From: Ginsengibacter hankyongi | GTDB lineage: Bacteria > Bacteroidota > Bacteroidia > Chitinophagales > Chitinophagaceae | Direction of reading: 5' to 3' | Assembly: GCF_008710285.1 (NCBI RefSeq) | Contig: NZ_VYQF01000003.1 | Location: 186,001 to 250,000, forward strand | Length of the DNA: 64,000 bases | In this document: positions 37,236 to 46,386 of the stretch, piece by piece | Numbering within the stretch: the first letter of the stretch is position 1 | Layout of the letters: each line of letters begins with the position of its first letter | The notes under the pieces: generated by a model | Database searches by the model: none | What the model was told of the DNA's origin: nothing | Seen by the model: only the letters and a program-made list of their open reading frames with translations | Made by a program: the position numbers and the translations under genes

Positions 37236-39323
37236 ATGTCGCTGATTATCAAGAAACCATTTCCAAAAAATATCAAGCCCATGCTGGCCACACTCGTCGA
37301 CAAACCATTTGACGGAGAAGGATGGCTATACGAAGTTAAGTGGGATGGCTACCGGGCCATTGCATATTTGAACAATGGCCGGGCAGAATTACAATCCAGA
37401 AACGATAAGTCGTTTAACGATAAATTTTATCCCGTATACAATTCTCTTACGCAATGGAAAATAAATGCCGTATTAGATGGTGAAATAATAGTTTCGAATG
37501 ATAAGGGCATTTCGAACTTTAGCAAACTCCAGAATTGGCGAAGCGAAGCAGATGGCGAACTGATCTATTATTTGTTTGATATTTTATGGCTCGATGGTAA
37601 AGATCTTACCCAACTGCCGCTTACTGAAAGAAGAGAGATTTTAAAAAGCATTGAACCATCTGTAGAAAATATAAGAATAAGCGAAAGCTTTAATGCCGGT
37701 GCAACGGAATTTTTTGAAGTGGCAAAAAAATTGGAATTGGAAGGCATAATTGCAAAGAAAACAGCCAGCAAATATTACCCGGGTCAGCGATCGAAAGAAT
37801 GGCTCAAAATAAAAACCAGTAAAAGACAGGAAGTAATTATTGGCGGCTATACACATAACGAAGACAGCAGCAAGCTTTTTAGTTCCTTACTGGTAGGCGT
37901 ATTCGACAATGGAAAACTCCAATATACCGGCAAAATTGGTACGGGCTTTTCAGATAAACTGCAAAAAGAAATGATGAAGCAGTTTAAGCCTCTTATAATT
38001 AAAGAAAGTCCTTTCACTTTTATTCCCGACGTTAATAAGCCTTCAAGGTTCAGGCCTAATCCGTCGAAAGCAACGGCAACGTGGCTTCAGCCAAAATTAA
38101 TTTGCGAAGTAAGCTATGCCGAAATGACTACTGATGGTGTGATGCGGCATCCATCGTTCGAAGGCATGCGGGAAGATAAAAGTGCTATCGAAGTTGTAAG
38201 GGAAAAAGAAAAACATACAGAGGATGTGGTTAATTTACCCAAACAATCATTACATAAAAAGAGAACTGAAAAGCTAACTATGAAAAAAAAGAGCCAGAAA
38301 ACCGTTGATAAGAGCCTTACCGGTAGGCTCATTAAAACCTCAGAAAAAACGGAACGCAAAACCCTGTTGAATCCCACGGAAAAATCACAAACAAAAAATA
38401 TTAACGGGCATAGCATTACTTTCAATAATCTTAATAAAATTTATTTTCCAAAAAAGAAAGTAACCAAGCGGGATGTTATTAATTACTATTACCTGGTGGC
38501 ACCTTACATGTTGCCCTACATGAAAGACCGCCCGCAAACATTAATAAGATATCCTAACGGTATAGATGGAAAATCATTTTACCAAAAAGATGTAACGGGC
38601 AAAGTTCCCGAATGGATTAGGCAGTTTCCTTACAGCAGCGAGCGTGGTGGCGACCGCAATTTTCTAGTATGTACCGACGAGGCTAGCCTCCTCCTAATTG
38701 CGTCTATGGGCGGCCTTGAGATGCATCCATGGAGCAGCCGCATTCAAAAACCCGATCATCCTGACTGGTGTATTCTTGACCTTGACCCTTCGGATAAAAC
38801 AAGTTTTAAGCAGGTGATTACAGCAGCCCAAACCATAAAGCAGGTTCTCGATGCAATTGATGTTACGGCGTATTGCAAAACTTCAGGCGCAACGGGCATA
38901 CATATTTATATACCGCTTGGCGCAAAATATACTTATGAACAAAGCAAAGAATTCGGTAGAGTGCTGGTAAAAATTGTCCATTCCATGATTCCGGATTTTA
39001 CGAGTATTGAGCGTATTATTGAAAACCGGAAAGAAAGATTATACCTCGACTTTTTACAGAACCGGCCACAAGCTACGCTTGCGGCCCCCTATTCTCTTCG
39101 CCCCAAGCAGGATGCCACAGTGAGTATGCCGCTCCTTTGGGATGAAGTGAATACCGGGTTACAAATGAAAGACTTTACCATTTTTAATGCGGTAGAAAGA
39201 ATTCACAAGCATGGCGATATTTTCAAAGGTGTATTAGGCAAGGGAATTAATTTAAAAAGTGTTTTGAAGAAAATCAACAAAGTTTTTGGCCCCGTGGAAA
39301 TGCATGAATCACTAAAGACGTAA
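37236..39323 (+). CDS. ligD: ATP-dependent DNA ligase D (ligase plus polymerase domains)
   Basis: This 695-residue bacterial NHEJ enzyme begins with the ligase domain. The adenylated Lys is K35 in YEVKWDGYRA, followed by ELQSRNDKSF, LDGEIIV, EGIIAKKTASKY and EWLKIK, then the OB domain (about 205-320). A Lys/Ser/Thr-rich linker (about 330-385) leads to the primase-polymerase domain (390-690), with metal-binding D515 and D517 in ILDLDPSD and a preceding GGLEMHPW. No 3'-phosphoesterase domain (about 150 residues, with its His motifs) is present at either end. Ku is not in the window. It repairs double-strand breaks with Ku. Confidence 0.93.
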   Translation: MSLIIKKPFPKNIKPMLATLVDKPFDGEGWLYEVKWDGYRAIAYLNNGRAELQSRNDKSFNDKFYPVYNSLTQWKINAVLDGEIIVSNDKGISNFSKLQNWRSEADGELIYYLFDILWLDGKDLTQLPLTERREILKSIEPSVENIRISESFNAGATEFFEVAKKLELEGIIAKKTASKYYPGQRSKEWLKIKTSKRQEVIIGGYTHNEDSSKLFSSLLVGVFDNGKLQYTGKIGTGFSDKLQKEMMKQFKPLIIKESPFTFIPDVNKPSRFRPNPSKATATWLQPKLICEVSYAEMTTDGVMRHPSFEGMREDKSAIEVVREKEKHTEDVVNLPKQSLHKKRTEKLTMKKKSQKTVDKSLTGRLIKTSEKTERKTLLNPTEKSQTKNINGHSITFNNLNKIYFPKKKVTKRDVINYYYLVAPYMLPYMKDRPQTLIRYPNGIDGKSFYQKDVTGKVPEWIRQFPYSSERGGDRNFLVCTDEASLLLIASMGGLEMHPWSSRIQKPDHPDWCILDLDPSDKTSFKQVITAAQTIKQVLDAIDVTAYCKTSGATGIHIYIPLGAKYTYEQSKEFGRVLVKIVHSMIPDFTSIERIIENRKERLYLDFLQNRPQATLAAPYSLRPKQDATVSMPLLWDEVNTGLQMKDFTIFNAVERIHKHGDIFKGVLGKGINLKSVLKKINKVFGPVEMHESLKT

Positions 39324-39337
39324 TTAATCATCTTCGT

Positions 39338-39691
39338 TTAAGCCTCAACGTTATTATTAACGAGCCTTTTTATTTTCGCCTCCAGCAACGCAAGGTCAAA
39401 TGGCTTTGTAATTAAATCATCAATCGCTAAATTTATATCTAACGGCTTTGAAGTATATCCTGTCATTAGCAAAACGGGGATAGACTCAAACTTTTTGTAC
39501 GATTTAATATTATGGAGCAGCGGCCCCTGCATTATATCTATAAGAATAAGAGAGGGCACAAATTCTTTTATCAAATTAATAGCTGCCTGCCGATTACCCG
39601 TAAATTTCACTTTGTATCCTTTGTTTTCGAGCCATCGTTTTAAAAGAATCATTGTATCAAAATCGTTATTAATTACCAGTATCTTTTTCAT
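39338..39691 (-). CDS. Single-domain response regulator (CheY-like)
   Basis: This 117-residue receiver has phospho-acceptor D52 in LILIDIMQG, switch Thr T77 in LLMTGYT and K96 in ITKPFD. The acidic pocket reads NND at 8-10 instead of the usual DD pair. There is no output domain. It lies 44 bases downstream of the PAS histidine kinase and converges on ligD with only 14 bases between stops. Probably phosphorylated by that kinase. Confidence 0.88.
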   Translation of the reverse strand: MKKILVINNDFDTMILLKRWLENKGYKVKFTGNRQAAINLIKEFVPSLILIDIMQGPLLHNIKSYKKFESIPVLLMTGYTSKPLDINLAIDDLITKPFDLALLEAKIKRLVNNNVEA

Positions 39692-39735
39692 AAGGCGTTT
39701 ATGAAAAACCAGTCAACAGCTATGCCATAATATTA

Positions 39736-41181
39736 TCAGATACGGGGTATAGAAAAATAGAAGGTTGATCCCTCTCCTTCTTCACTTTCTGCCCAAACTT
39801 TTCCGCGGTGTGCATAGATTATCTGGCGGCATAAAAATAAACCCAACCCAATTCCTTCAAGGTTCTTTGTTTTTTCCGCCCTGAAAAAACGATCAAAAAT
39901 ATAAGGCAGTTGTTTGGGCGAAATGCCCAGCCCGTTGTCTTTTACCGAAACGGTTATAGATTCGTTATTGTAAGATATATGTAACTGAACATCCGTGTTA
40001 CCATTTGAATATTTTATGCCGTTACTTAAATAATTGGTTACAACCTGTATCAGCCGGTAGCGATCGCCGGTGGCGTCTACTCTGCCATCGCCACTAACAA
40101 TTATATTATATGCGGGGTGCAACACTTTCACGGTATCAATAGCTTCAAACACCATCTCTTCAAAATTAAATATGGAAAGCTCAAGCTTTAAATTACCTGA
40201 ATTTACTTTAGCCGCATCGTATAATTCTCCTATGAGCTTATTAAGCCTCATCACATTATTTTTGCTCCGCTGCAACATATCATCAATCTCTTCCTGGTTA
40301 TTTTCCTTAATTAAATCTCCAAGCAACTCATTGCATAAAACAATATTTGCCAAAGGATTTCTTAACTCGTGTGCCACAAAACCTATTACATCTTCCCTTT
40401 CTCTTTCGAGGCCCTTATGAACCGTTATATCGTGCATAATAATGAGCAATTTGGTACCGCTACTGTTATGCTCCATAACATTGCAGTTTACATCAAAAAT
40501 TCTCTTCTCCTTAGATGCGGATTCTATTTCGACTGTGAGATTGGAGAAGCCTTTTTTACATATACATGTGTCCCGGATACTATCAATCAAGTTTCCGGAT
40601 AACTTATGAAGTTTGATAACGTCAGCAAAACTGAACAGGGCGCCGGTTTTAAAGTTTACTTCAAACAGCGAGTTAAAAGATTCGTTGGCATTTAAAATAT
40701 TTAAATGCTCATCCAGAACAATTACAACATCTTCAATAGACTTAAGAATTTTTTCATTGAGCTCATCTAACCGTGTAACTTGTTCTTCAGATTTTTTTTG
40801 GGCATTAATGTCCTGGATAACTTTTAAAATCCTCTTTTCGTTTTTTTCATTTTTAACCAACACCGACTCTCCGGAAACCCAGGTAATACTTTTATCTTTT
40901 TTTACCAGGTAATTATTATCAGATGACTGGCCTTTGGTTAAAACATTTTTAATTTCATTTGCCGGTTTGCCTTTTTTTATATCCTCATCTGTAAAAAATA
41001 TGGAAAGATTTTGCCCTCTAACCTCATTATGGTTATAGCCAAAGCAATTTTCAAAAGCTTCATTAATAGAAATGACGACGCCGCTTTCGTTTAATAATAA
41101 CACACAATTTTCTACAGTATTTTTATATAAAGCTTCAAAATATTTAAAGGAATGATCTAATGACTGGAATGAATTATCCAT
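39736..41181 (-). CDS. PAS-domain sensor histidine kinase
   Basis: This 481-residue soluble kinase has two PAS domains (about 10-125 with NEAFENCFGYNHNEVRGQNLSIFFTDED, and 140-250), then a HisKA domain with phospho-acceptor His in FVAHELRNPLANI near 270. The ATPase domain has N box NYLSNGIKYSNG, G1 DNGLGISP, F box and G2 GIGLGLFLCRQI. No membrane segment is evident, so it likely senses a cytoplasmic signal. It forms a two-component pair with the downstream receiver. Confidence 0.9.
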   Translation of the reverse strand: MDNSFQSLDHSFKYFEALYKNTVENCVLLLNESGVVISINEAFENCFGYNHNEVRGQNLSIFFTDEDIKKGKPANEIKNVLTKGQSSDNNYLVKKDKSITWVSGESVLVKNEKNEKRILKVIQDINAQKKSEEQVTRLDELNEKILKSIEDVVIVLDEHLNILNANESFNSLFEVNFKTGALFSFADVIKLHKLSGNLIDSIRDTCICKKGFSNLTVEIESASKEKRIFDVNCNVMEHNSSGTKLLIIMHDITVHKGLEREREDVIGFVAHELRNPLANIVLCNELLGDLIKENNQEEIDDMLQRSKNNVMRLNKLIGELYDAAKVNSGNLKLELSIFNFEEMVFEAIDTVKVLHPAYNIIVSGDGRVDATGDRYRLIQVVTNYLSNGIKYSNGNTDVQLHISYNNESITVSVKDNGLGISPKQLPYIFDRFFRAEKTKNLEGIGLGLFLCRQIIYAHRGKVWAESEEGEGSTFYFSIPRI

Positions 41182-41331
41182 TACAGGTGTTCACTTTGAG
41201 TTTTAATAAATAGGTTGCCCCCGAAGGTAAAACACATATTTAAATATCGTTTAATAAAGCTCAGGTTTTTGAGAAAAAATATTAATCAAGGTGCTGAACT
41301 TTCCTTTACGTATTAACAATTTTTAATAAAT

Positions 41332-41365
41332 AAAAAAAGTGATTGCACAAACAATCACTTTTTTA
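41332..41365. terminator. Terminator after the catalase gene
   Basis: AAAAAAGTGATTG pairs perfectly with CAATCACTTTTTT around a six-base loop (41333-41364). On the minus strand it follows the catalase stop by 17 bases. The symmetric A/T runs make it potentially bidirectional. Confidence 0.85.
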
Positions 41366-41381
41366 TTTAAATGCATATATG

Positions 41382-43565
41382 TTACGCAGGTATCTTACTT
41401 AACTCTTCTCTTTGCCAGAAGCGATGTTGGGCAATTGCATCAACAAATGCAGCAGCAATTTCAGGCTTATAACTTTTACCCGTGATAATCCCGAGAGTAG
41501 CGAGATCGTTACCATCATTCTGATAACTATTAATTTTTTCGCCGGCATAAGTGGTTGATAAAAGATCCGTCCCTTCAGCTACTGCAGCAATTGCTTTACA
41601 ATGCCTGTATGCCTCATTAATAAAAAGTATTGCATTGGGCTCATTTTTTAAGGCATCAATACTTTTAGCTCCACCCGGAACGTACACTGCATCGAACAAC
41701 ACAGAGGACGATCCAAAAAATGCCTGGTCAGCTTTTATTTGTTTATTATCCGTCGTTGCAAATGTGCCCAGTTTCAATGAAACAACCTTTACCATTGCGC
41801 CCTTAGCTTCCAATGCAGTTTTCATTTTCATTAAAGAATCGTCTGTACCGTTAGTTGCAAGAATGGCGACCTGCCTTGTCTTAATCGTGTTCTTCACAGT
41901 ATTCGCCATACTCAATGCTGCAGATTTTTCCACTGCTTGCTGCACAAACACGGGTTGAAAATCTTTGGGTTTTGCATCTGCACCAAAGCTGAGGTTCATG
42001 GGTTGCTCTGGCTTTGCGGGAACTTTTATTCCAAGATTATCGGCAACCCTCGCAGCAAGACCGCCGTCAATTTGAGTAAGCATTCCTACCACTCTCACCC
42101 TTATCGCTTCTGTGTCGCAATGGCCCAGTTCAAAACTTAAGGCATCTACTATGTGATTTTGTTCGGGTTTACTCTGGCTCATATAAAATAATCTTGCCTG
42201 GCTAAAATGGTCGAAAAAACTTTTACTTCTAGCCCGTACTTTTTTTGCATCGATTCGTTCTACATACGAAGTAAAGCCTCCATCAGCCATCTTAGCCTGG
42301 AAGGGACAGCCGCCGCCTAACGAGTTAGGGTTATACGCAACTTTGCCTTTATTAATTTGCTGGCGCATATGGCCATCACGCTGGTTGTTATGTACTGTAT
42401 TAATGGAACGGTTTATTGGAATCTCATGAAAGTTAGGGCTTCCCAATCTCGATAATTGTGTATCTGTATAAGAAAATAATCTTCCCTGCAATAACGGATC
42501 ATTGGTAAAATCTATACCAGGCACCAAATGGCCGGGATGAAAAGCTACCTGTTCTGTTTCTGCAAAAAAGTTATCCGGGTTCCTGTTCAACGTCATCTTA
42601 CCAATACGCATAACCGGCACTTCTTCTTCAGGTATTAGTTTGGTGGGATCAAGTAAATCGAAAGCAAATTTGTGTTCATCTTTTTCCTGTACAATCTGCA
42701 CACCCATTTCCCATTCAGGGTAATCACCATTATCTATTGCATCGTGCAAGTCCCTGCGGTGAAAGTCAGGATCTTTCCCATTAATCTTTAACGCTTCATC
42801 CCATGTTACCGAATGAACGCCCAGCAAGGGCTTCCAGTGAAATTTTACAAAGCAGCCTTTTCCCTGCTCATTTATAAAACGAAAAGTGTGAATACCAAAA
42901 CCTTCCATCATACGAAGACTCCTGGGAATGGCCCGGTCGCTCATGGCCCACATAATCATGTGCATCGACTCTGGCATTAATGAAACAAAATCCCAAAACG
43001 TATCGTGGGCAGAAGCAGCCTGCGGTATTTCATTATGCGGCTCCGGCTTTACTGCATGAATAAGATCGGGGAATTTGATAGCATCCTGTATAAAAAAAAC
43101 GGGAATGTTATTACCCACCAAATCATAATTGCCTTCATCAGTATAAAACTTAACAGCAAACCCACGGACATCTCTTGCCAGATCGCCGGAGCCCCTGAAA
43201 CCTGCCACAGTTGAGAACCTCACAAACACGGGAGTCTTTACAGAAGGGTCTTGCAAAAAACCCGCTTTGGTATATTTCGCCATAGATTCATAAACCTGGA
43301 AATATCCGTGAGCTGCAGAGCCACGTGCGTGCACAATTCTTTCCGGTATACGCTCATGATCAAAGTGGGTAATCTTTTCACGAAGGATAAAATCTTCCAG
43401 TAGTGTGCCTCCCCGCTCGCCCGCCTTCAGGGAGTTTTGATCATCATTAATTTTTAAACCCTGATCGGTTGTCATAAATTGCCCGGTCCCATCTTCAGTA
43501 TGGGGCGCAAGGTTTTCAATTTTTTTATCGATAGTTGCTTTTTGTTTGGGGGTATTTTTGGGCAT
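41382..43565 (-). CDS. katE: Large-subunit catalase HPII type
   Basis: This 727-residue heme catalase breaks down hydrogen peroxide. Active-site His is in RIVHARGSAAHGYF, distal Asn in NNIPVFFIQDAIKFPDL, and the heme-ligand Tyr in GRLFSYTDTQLSRLG. Residues from about 565 to 727 form the extra C-terminal flavodoxin/DJ-1-like domain (RQVAILATNGTDDSLMKMKTALEAKG, FDAVYVPGGAKSID) that separates HPII enzymes from small catalases. Length is close to E. coli KatE (753). It stands alone with its own terminator. Confidence 0.95.
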   Translation of the reverse strand: MPKNTPKQKATIDKKIENLAPHTEDGTGQFMTTDQGLKINDDQNSLKAGERGGTLLEDFILREKITHFDHERIPERIVHARGSAAHGYFQVYESMAKYTKAGFLQDPSVKTPVFVRFSTVAGFRGSGDLARDVRGFAVKFYTDEGNYDLVGNNIPVFFIQDAIKFPDLIHAVKPEPHNEIPQAASAHDTFWDFVSLMPESMHMIMWAMSDRAIPRSLRMMEGFGIHTFRFINEQGKGCFVKFHWKPLLGVHSVTWDEALKINGKDPDFHRRDLHDAIDNGDYPEWEMGVQIVQEKDEHKFAFDLLDPTKLIPEEEVPVMRIGKMTLNRNPDNFFAETEQVAFHPGHLVPGIDFTNDPLLQGRLFSYTDTQLSRLGSPNFHEIPINRSINTVHNNQRDGHMRQQINKGKVAYNPNSLGGGCPFQAKMADGGFTSYVERIDAKKVRARSKSFFDHFSQARLFYMSQSKPEQNHIVDALSFELGHCDTEAIRVRVVGMLTQIDGGLAARVADNLGIKVPAKPEQPMNLSFGADAKPKDFQPVFVQQAVEKSAALSMANTVKNTIKTRQVAILATNGTDDSLMKMKTALEAKGAMVKVVSLKLGTFATTDNKQIKADQAFFGSSSVLFDAVYVPGGAKSIDALKNEPNAILFINEAYRHCKAIAAVAEGTDLLSTTYAGEKINSYQNDGNDLATLGIITGKSYKPEIAAAFVDAIAQHRFWQREELSKIPA

Positions 43566-43687
43566 AGCTATTATTTTAATTTTATAAAATTGAATAATAG
43601 AGCCTCAAAAATTTAACCAGAAAATTATTAGTGATAATTTTCATGAAATAGAAAACGAAATCTTTTTTTACAGGTAACATTCAGGGG

Positions 43688-44407
43688 CTAATTCAAGTTA
43701 AGCCCGATGCTTAACCCGATCCACGGCTTTTCTTCATTTACCCATAAACGCTTGTTTTGATCGGTTAACAAATCAACACCAAATACAACACCAAAAGTTA
43801 TTTTATTAAATCCAAATTCAGAGGCAACACCAGTAGAAATGACGGCACCATCGTATTCATAATTAATACGGTTTAGCGTAACAGACTGGTCAATGTGTGC
43901 GGCGCCCACGCCGGCAAATCCTCCTATGCTATAGCCATGATGCCTGATTTTTCTGTTGGTGAATTGAAACGGTGTTTTATTGTAGGTAAGAAAATAATTG
44001 TCGATACGATAGCCTGCATATAATGCGCCATTAAAGTTTGTATTGAGCTGGCCCGGAAAATGCGCGACGGCCGGGCGGTATTTAAAAACAATAGATAAAA
44101 CATCCAGGTCAAAACCTTCAGCCCGGAATTTATATTGTTTAAAATTTGCAGGTTTTTCATGAGAAGTGAAAAGTACAGCGATCGATTTTACTGAATCCCT
44201 GTTGGCCTTTATATCTCCGGCGGCATAAACCTTTATCGAATCCTCCCCGGAAGTAACAACGTAATACTTTTTATTTACTTTACCTTCTAATTTACTGTGA
44301 TAATAGCCACTTGAAAAATTGTATTTTGTTGAGGTACCAGTTACGCCGCATCCAAACAATAACGTTAACGCATAAACGATAACTATAATTTTATAATAAT
44401 TGCCCAT
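43688..44407 (-). CDS. Lipoprotein of unknown function
   Basis: This 239-residue protein has a signal and lipobox LLFGC (Cys20). The mature part begins with a small domain (KVNKKYYVVTSGEDSIKVYAAGDIKANRDSVKSIAVLF). It then shows alternating strands such as NFNGALYAGYRIDNYFLTYNK, GYSIGGFAGVGAAHIDQSV and KITFGVVFGVDLLTDQNKRLWVNEEKPWIGLSIGLNL, reminiscent of a small outer-membrane barrel. It starts two bases after the stop of the permease-like gene upstream, so the two form an operon. Confidence 0.72.
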   Translation of the reverse strand: MGNYYKIIVIVYALTLLFGCGVTGTSTKYNFSSGYYHSKLEGKVNKKYYVVTSGEDSIKVYAAGDIKANRDSVKSIAVLFTSHEKPANFKQYKFRAEGFDLDVLSIVFKYRPAVAHFPGQLNTNFNGALYAGYRIDNYFLTYNKTPFQFTNRKIRHHGYSIGGFAGVGAAHIDQSVTLNRINYEYDGAVISTGVASEFGFNKITFGVVFGVDLLTDQNKRLWVNEEKPWIGLSIGLNLN

Positions 44408-44409
44408 TG

Positions 44410-44892
44410 CTACTTCTTTACTTTTTTACGAACCCTATCTTCTATATCTTTTTTAAGATCGTGCATTTGAGAAGCCTCTTCTATAGAATGAGAACGTTGC
44501 AGCGACTCTTCTTTTTGTGTCTTCAGTTTAAGTTTTGTATAATATTTCTGAATTACTTTCAACTCATCTTCCGTCATATTTTCGACATCTACCAGGCGGT
44601 TACTGGCAAATTCGTGGGCGGCAACCAACTCGTTTAATTTTAGCTGCACTGCCATCGATTCTTTATTTTGCGATTTCTGAATAAGAAACACCATTAAAAA
44701 AGTAATGATGGTGGTGCCGGTATTAATAACCATCTGCCATGCCTCGGAATAATGGAACACCGGCCCAAGAACCGCCCATACTAAAACCGATCCAAATGCG
44801 AGAACGATTGCTGTAGTACTGCCGACCGCTATTGTAACCTTTGATGACAGGTTTTCAAAAAAATTCTTTTTCTTATTATGCTTTGTAGCCAT
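44410..44892 (-). CDS. Low-affinity iron permease family protein
   Basis: This 160-residue protein has two hydrophobic helices (about 20-45 and 52-75) with VTIAVGSTTAIVLAFGSVLVWAVLGP and VINTGTTIITFLMVFLIQKSQNKE, the signature of the small Fet4-like family. The helical C-terminal part (about 78-160) is highly charged. The name comes from weak similarity to fungal Fet4. Iron transport is not proven for bacterial members. It is upstream in an operon with the lipoprotein gene. Confidence 0.82.
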   Translation of the reverse strand: MATKHNKKKNFFENLSSKVTIAVGSTTAIVLAFGSVLVWAVLGPVFHYSEAWQMVINTGTTIITFLMVFLIQKSQNKESMAVQLKLNELVAAHEFASNRLVDVENMTEDELKVIQKYYTKLKLKTQKEESLQRSHSIEEASQMHDLKKDIEDRVRKKVKK

Positions 44893-45080
44893 AGTTAAAA
44901 ATTTATTTTAAAAAATTAATAGAGTTTTATAATTACTATTTCTTGTAATCAAAATATATGCTTGATTTTTTTTATGTCAAACCAGAATATTATTAGGAAA
45001 CTAATTACGTTTTTTTCCTGTTATGTAGAAATTGTTTCTCCCTGTGCTACAAATACATTCATTAACAAAAAATAATTTAA

Positions 45081-45453
45081 TTAAGGCTGCCTGCTGCCGG
45101 ATCTTATTTTTTCTTCGATTGTTTTTAAAACATCGTCAATGTTAAAGGGCTTTTTTATGTAGCCATCAACACGGCTATTACCAGCAATTTTTTCAATTTT
45201 ATTACATGTCGAAAAAAGCAGAACAGGAATGCACCTGGTGGCATAAGTTTGTTTCAATAATTTGACAGCGCATTCGCCATCCATCGCGGCATGTATAAAT
45301 CAATTATAATTAAATCGGGGTTGTAAATCAGTACTTTCCTGTATTATGTTAATGCATTGAGTTTTCGTGATTACGATGTAGTCATACATATTGAGCAATA
45401 TGGCCTACATCGAGCGTGTCTTGATCATTATCGTAAACCAGAATTTTCTTCAT
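45081..45453 (-). pseudogene. Frameshifted response regulator
   Basis: From the ATG at 45453 the sequence reads MKKILVYDNDQDTLDV. After stops and two or three frame changes it continues as YDYIVITKTQCINIIQEST, then NPDLIIIDLYMP (phospho-acceptor Asp), and last MDGECAVKLLKQTYATRCIPVLLFSTCNKIEKIAGNSRVDGYIKKPFNIDDVLKTIEEKIR. Together these make a complete CheY-like receiver, now broken. Only the last 67 residues remain in one frame. It resembles the intact receiver at 39338-39691. Confidence 0.8.
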
Positions 45454-45723
45454 TACTTTGAAAACTTTTGGCATTTACTGAAATCTTTTCATTCTCCAAA
45501 GATGTGCTGGCCCTATGCCTCTCAGCTTTTCCCGAAAAGTCGCTATTAACGTTCAACGACCAATAAAATAAATATTTGGCATGTTTTTTATACATAGCAA
45601 CTACATGTAATGTAAACAATACGGACCAATGCTAACATATATAATGCTGGTGAATTTCTTCCACAAAAACAGGTTTAGCTCATTGAATTATCGGTTATAT
45701 AATTTAAAACCAAAGTTAAAGGC

Positions 45724-45972
45724 ATGTATAACAGAAATTTGAATAAGATAAAACCTCCCTCCGGGCAAATGATTGAATTCTTGATGGAATGCCACGAAAG
45801 AGAGTTAATGAACCGGCTCCCATGCGAGGCTACTGAAAGAGGCGCAAAAGGATTAATCGATCGCAAATTGGTGAGAACCGAATTTTTTTTCGACGAAAAA
45901 GGAAAGCGTTTCTTAGGTGTACTAATTACCAACGAAGGGCGCAACTTTTTAAAGGAAATTTTGCAATGCTAA
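45724..45972 (+). CDS. Small winged-helix-like protein, unknown
   Basis: This 82-residue frame has a good ribosome-binding stretch (TTAAAGG) just before its ATG. The part ATERGAKGLIDRKLVRTEFFFDEKGKRFLGVLITNEGRNFLKEIL has the spacing of the recognition helix and wing of MarR/PadR-like DNA-binding domains, but it is shorter than those families and lacks a dimerisation helix. The opposite strand also has an 89-residue frame, judged a shadow. Real gene likely, function guessed. Confidence 0.5.
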   Translation: MYNRNLNKIKPPSGQMIEFLMECHERELMNRLPCEATERGAKGLIDRKLVRTEFFFDEKGKRFLGVLITNEGRNFLKEILQC

Positions 45973-46082
45973 TGGCTCCATTTTTTGCGGTGGCGTAGCC
46001 ACACCCCCCATACTAGCTAACCTCGACTTACGCCTATTCCATTTTTACACCCGCAAACTGCCGTGGAGTTTTTTATAAGAAA

Positions 46083-46190
46083 ATATTCATCATACCTTGC
46101 ACCGTCATAAAGTAAGTATTTTAATAAATTATTTACTCTTATGTAGTTAGTTTTGGTTCGGCCGCGGTTTCTACCGCGGCCTCTTTTTTT
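46083..46190 (+). repeat. Dispersed repeat A, copy 1 (with terminator hairpin)
   Basis: About 105 bases share an interrupted but clear match with 53828-53935. Common parts include TTTTAATAAAT, CTTATG/GTTATG and GTTAGTTTTGGTTCGGC. A TAGTTTTG box (46148-46155) matches the Bacteroidota -7 promoter motif. The copy ends in a strong GC hairpin plus T-tract. Confidence 0.6.
46160..46190 (+). terminator. Strong GC-rich terminator
   Basis: GGCCGCGGT (46160-46168) pairs perfectly with ACCGCGGCC (46173-46181), with a four-base loop and a T-tract of seven after CTC. It could end transcripts from the small gene at 45724-45972. Confidence 0.85.
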
Positions 46191-46386
46191 ACTTAGGTAT
46201 TGGCGGTTTTAAGTCATTAAAAATGCAAAGCCATTTCTATTATCAAAACAGTGTTAACTTAATAGCGGTTTTAGTTGAACCCTTTTTACCAAACTCTTTA
46301 TTGAGCGCTCTGCTTTCTATTTGTGCTAAGCTGAGTAAAAGGCTATAAATGCCAAAACATAAAGGAATGCTTATTTCCTGATATTT

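Noticed and set aside
45428..45619. 63-residue minus-strand frame upstream of the broken receiver
   Set aside because: No family pattern. It overlaps the receiver start in another frame.
45675..45944. 89-residue minus-strand frame opposite the small winged-helix-like gene
   Set aside because: No ribosome-binding site. The plus frame has one and a more protein-like sequence.
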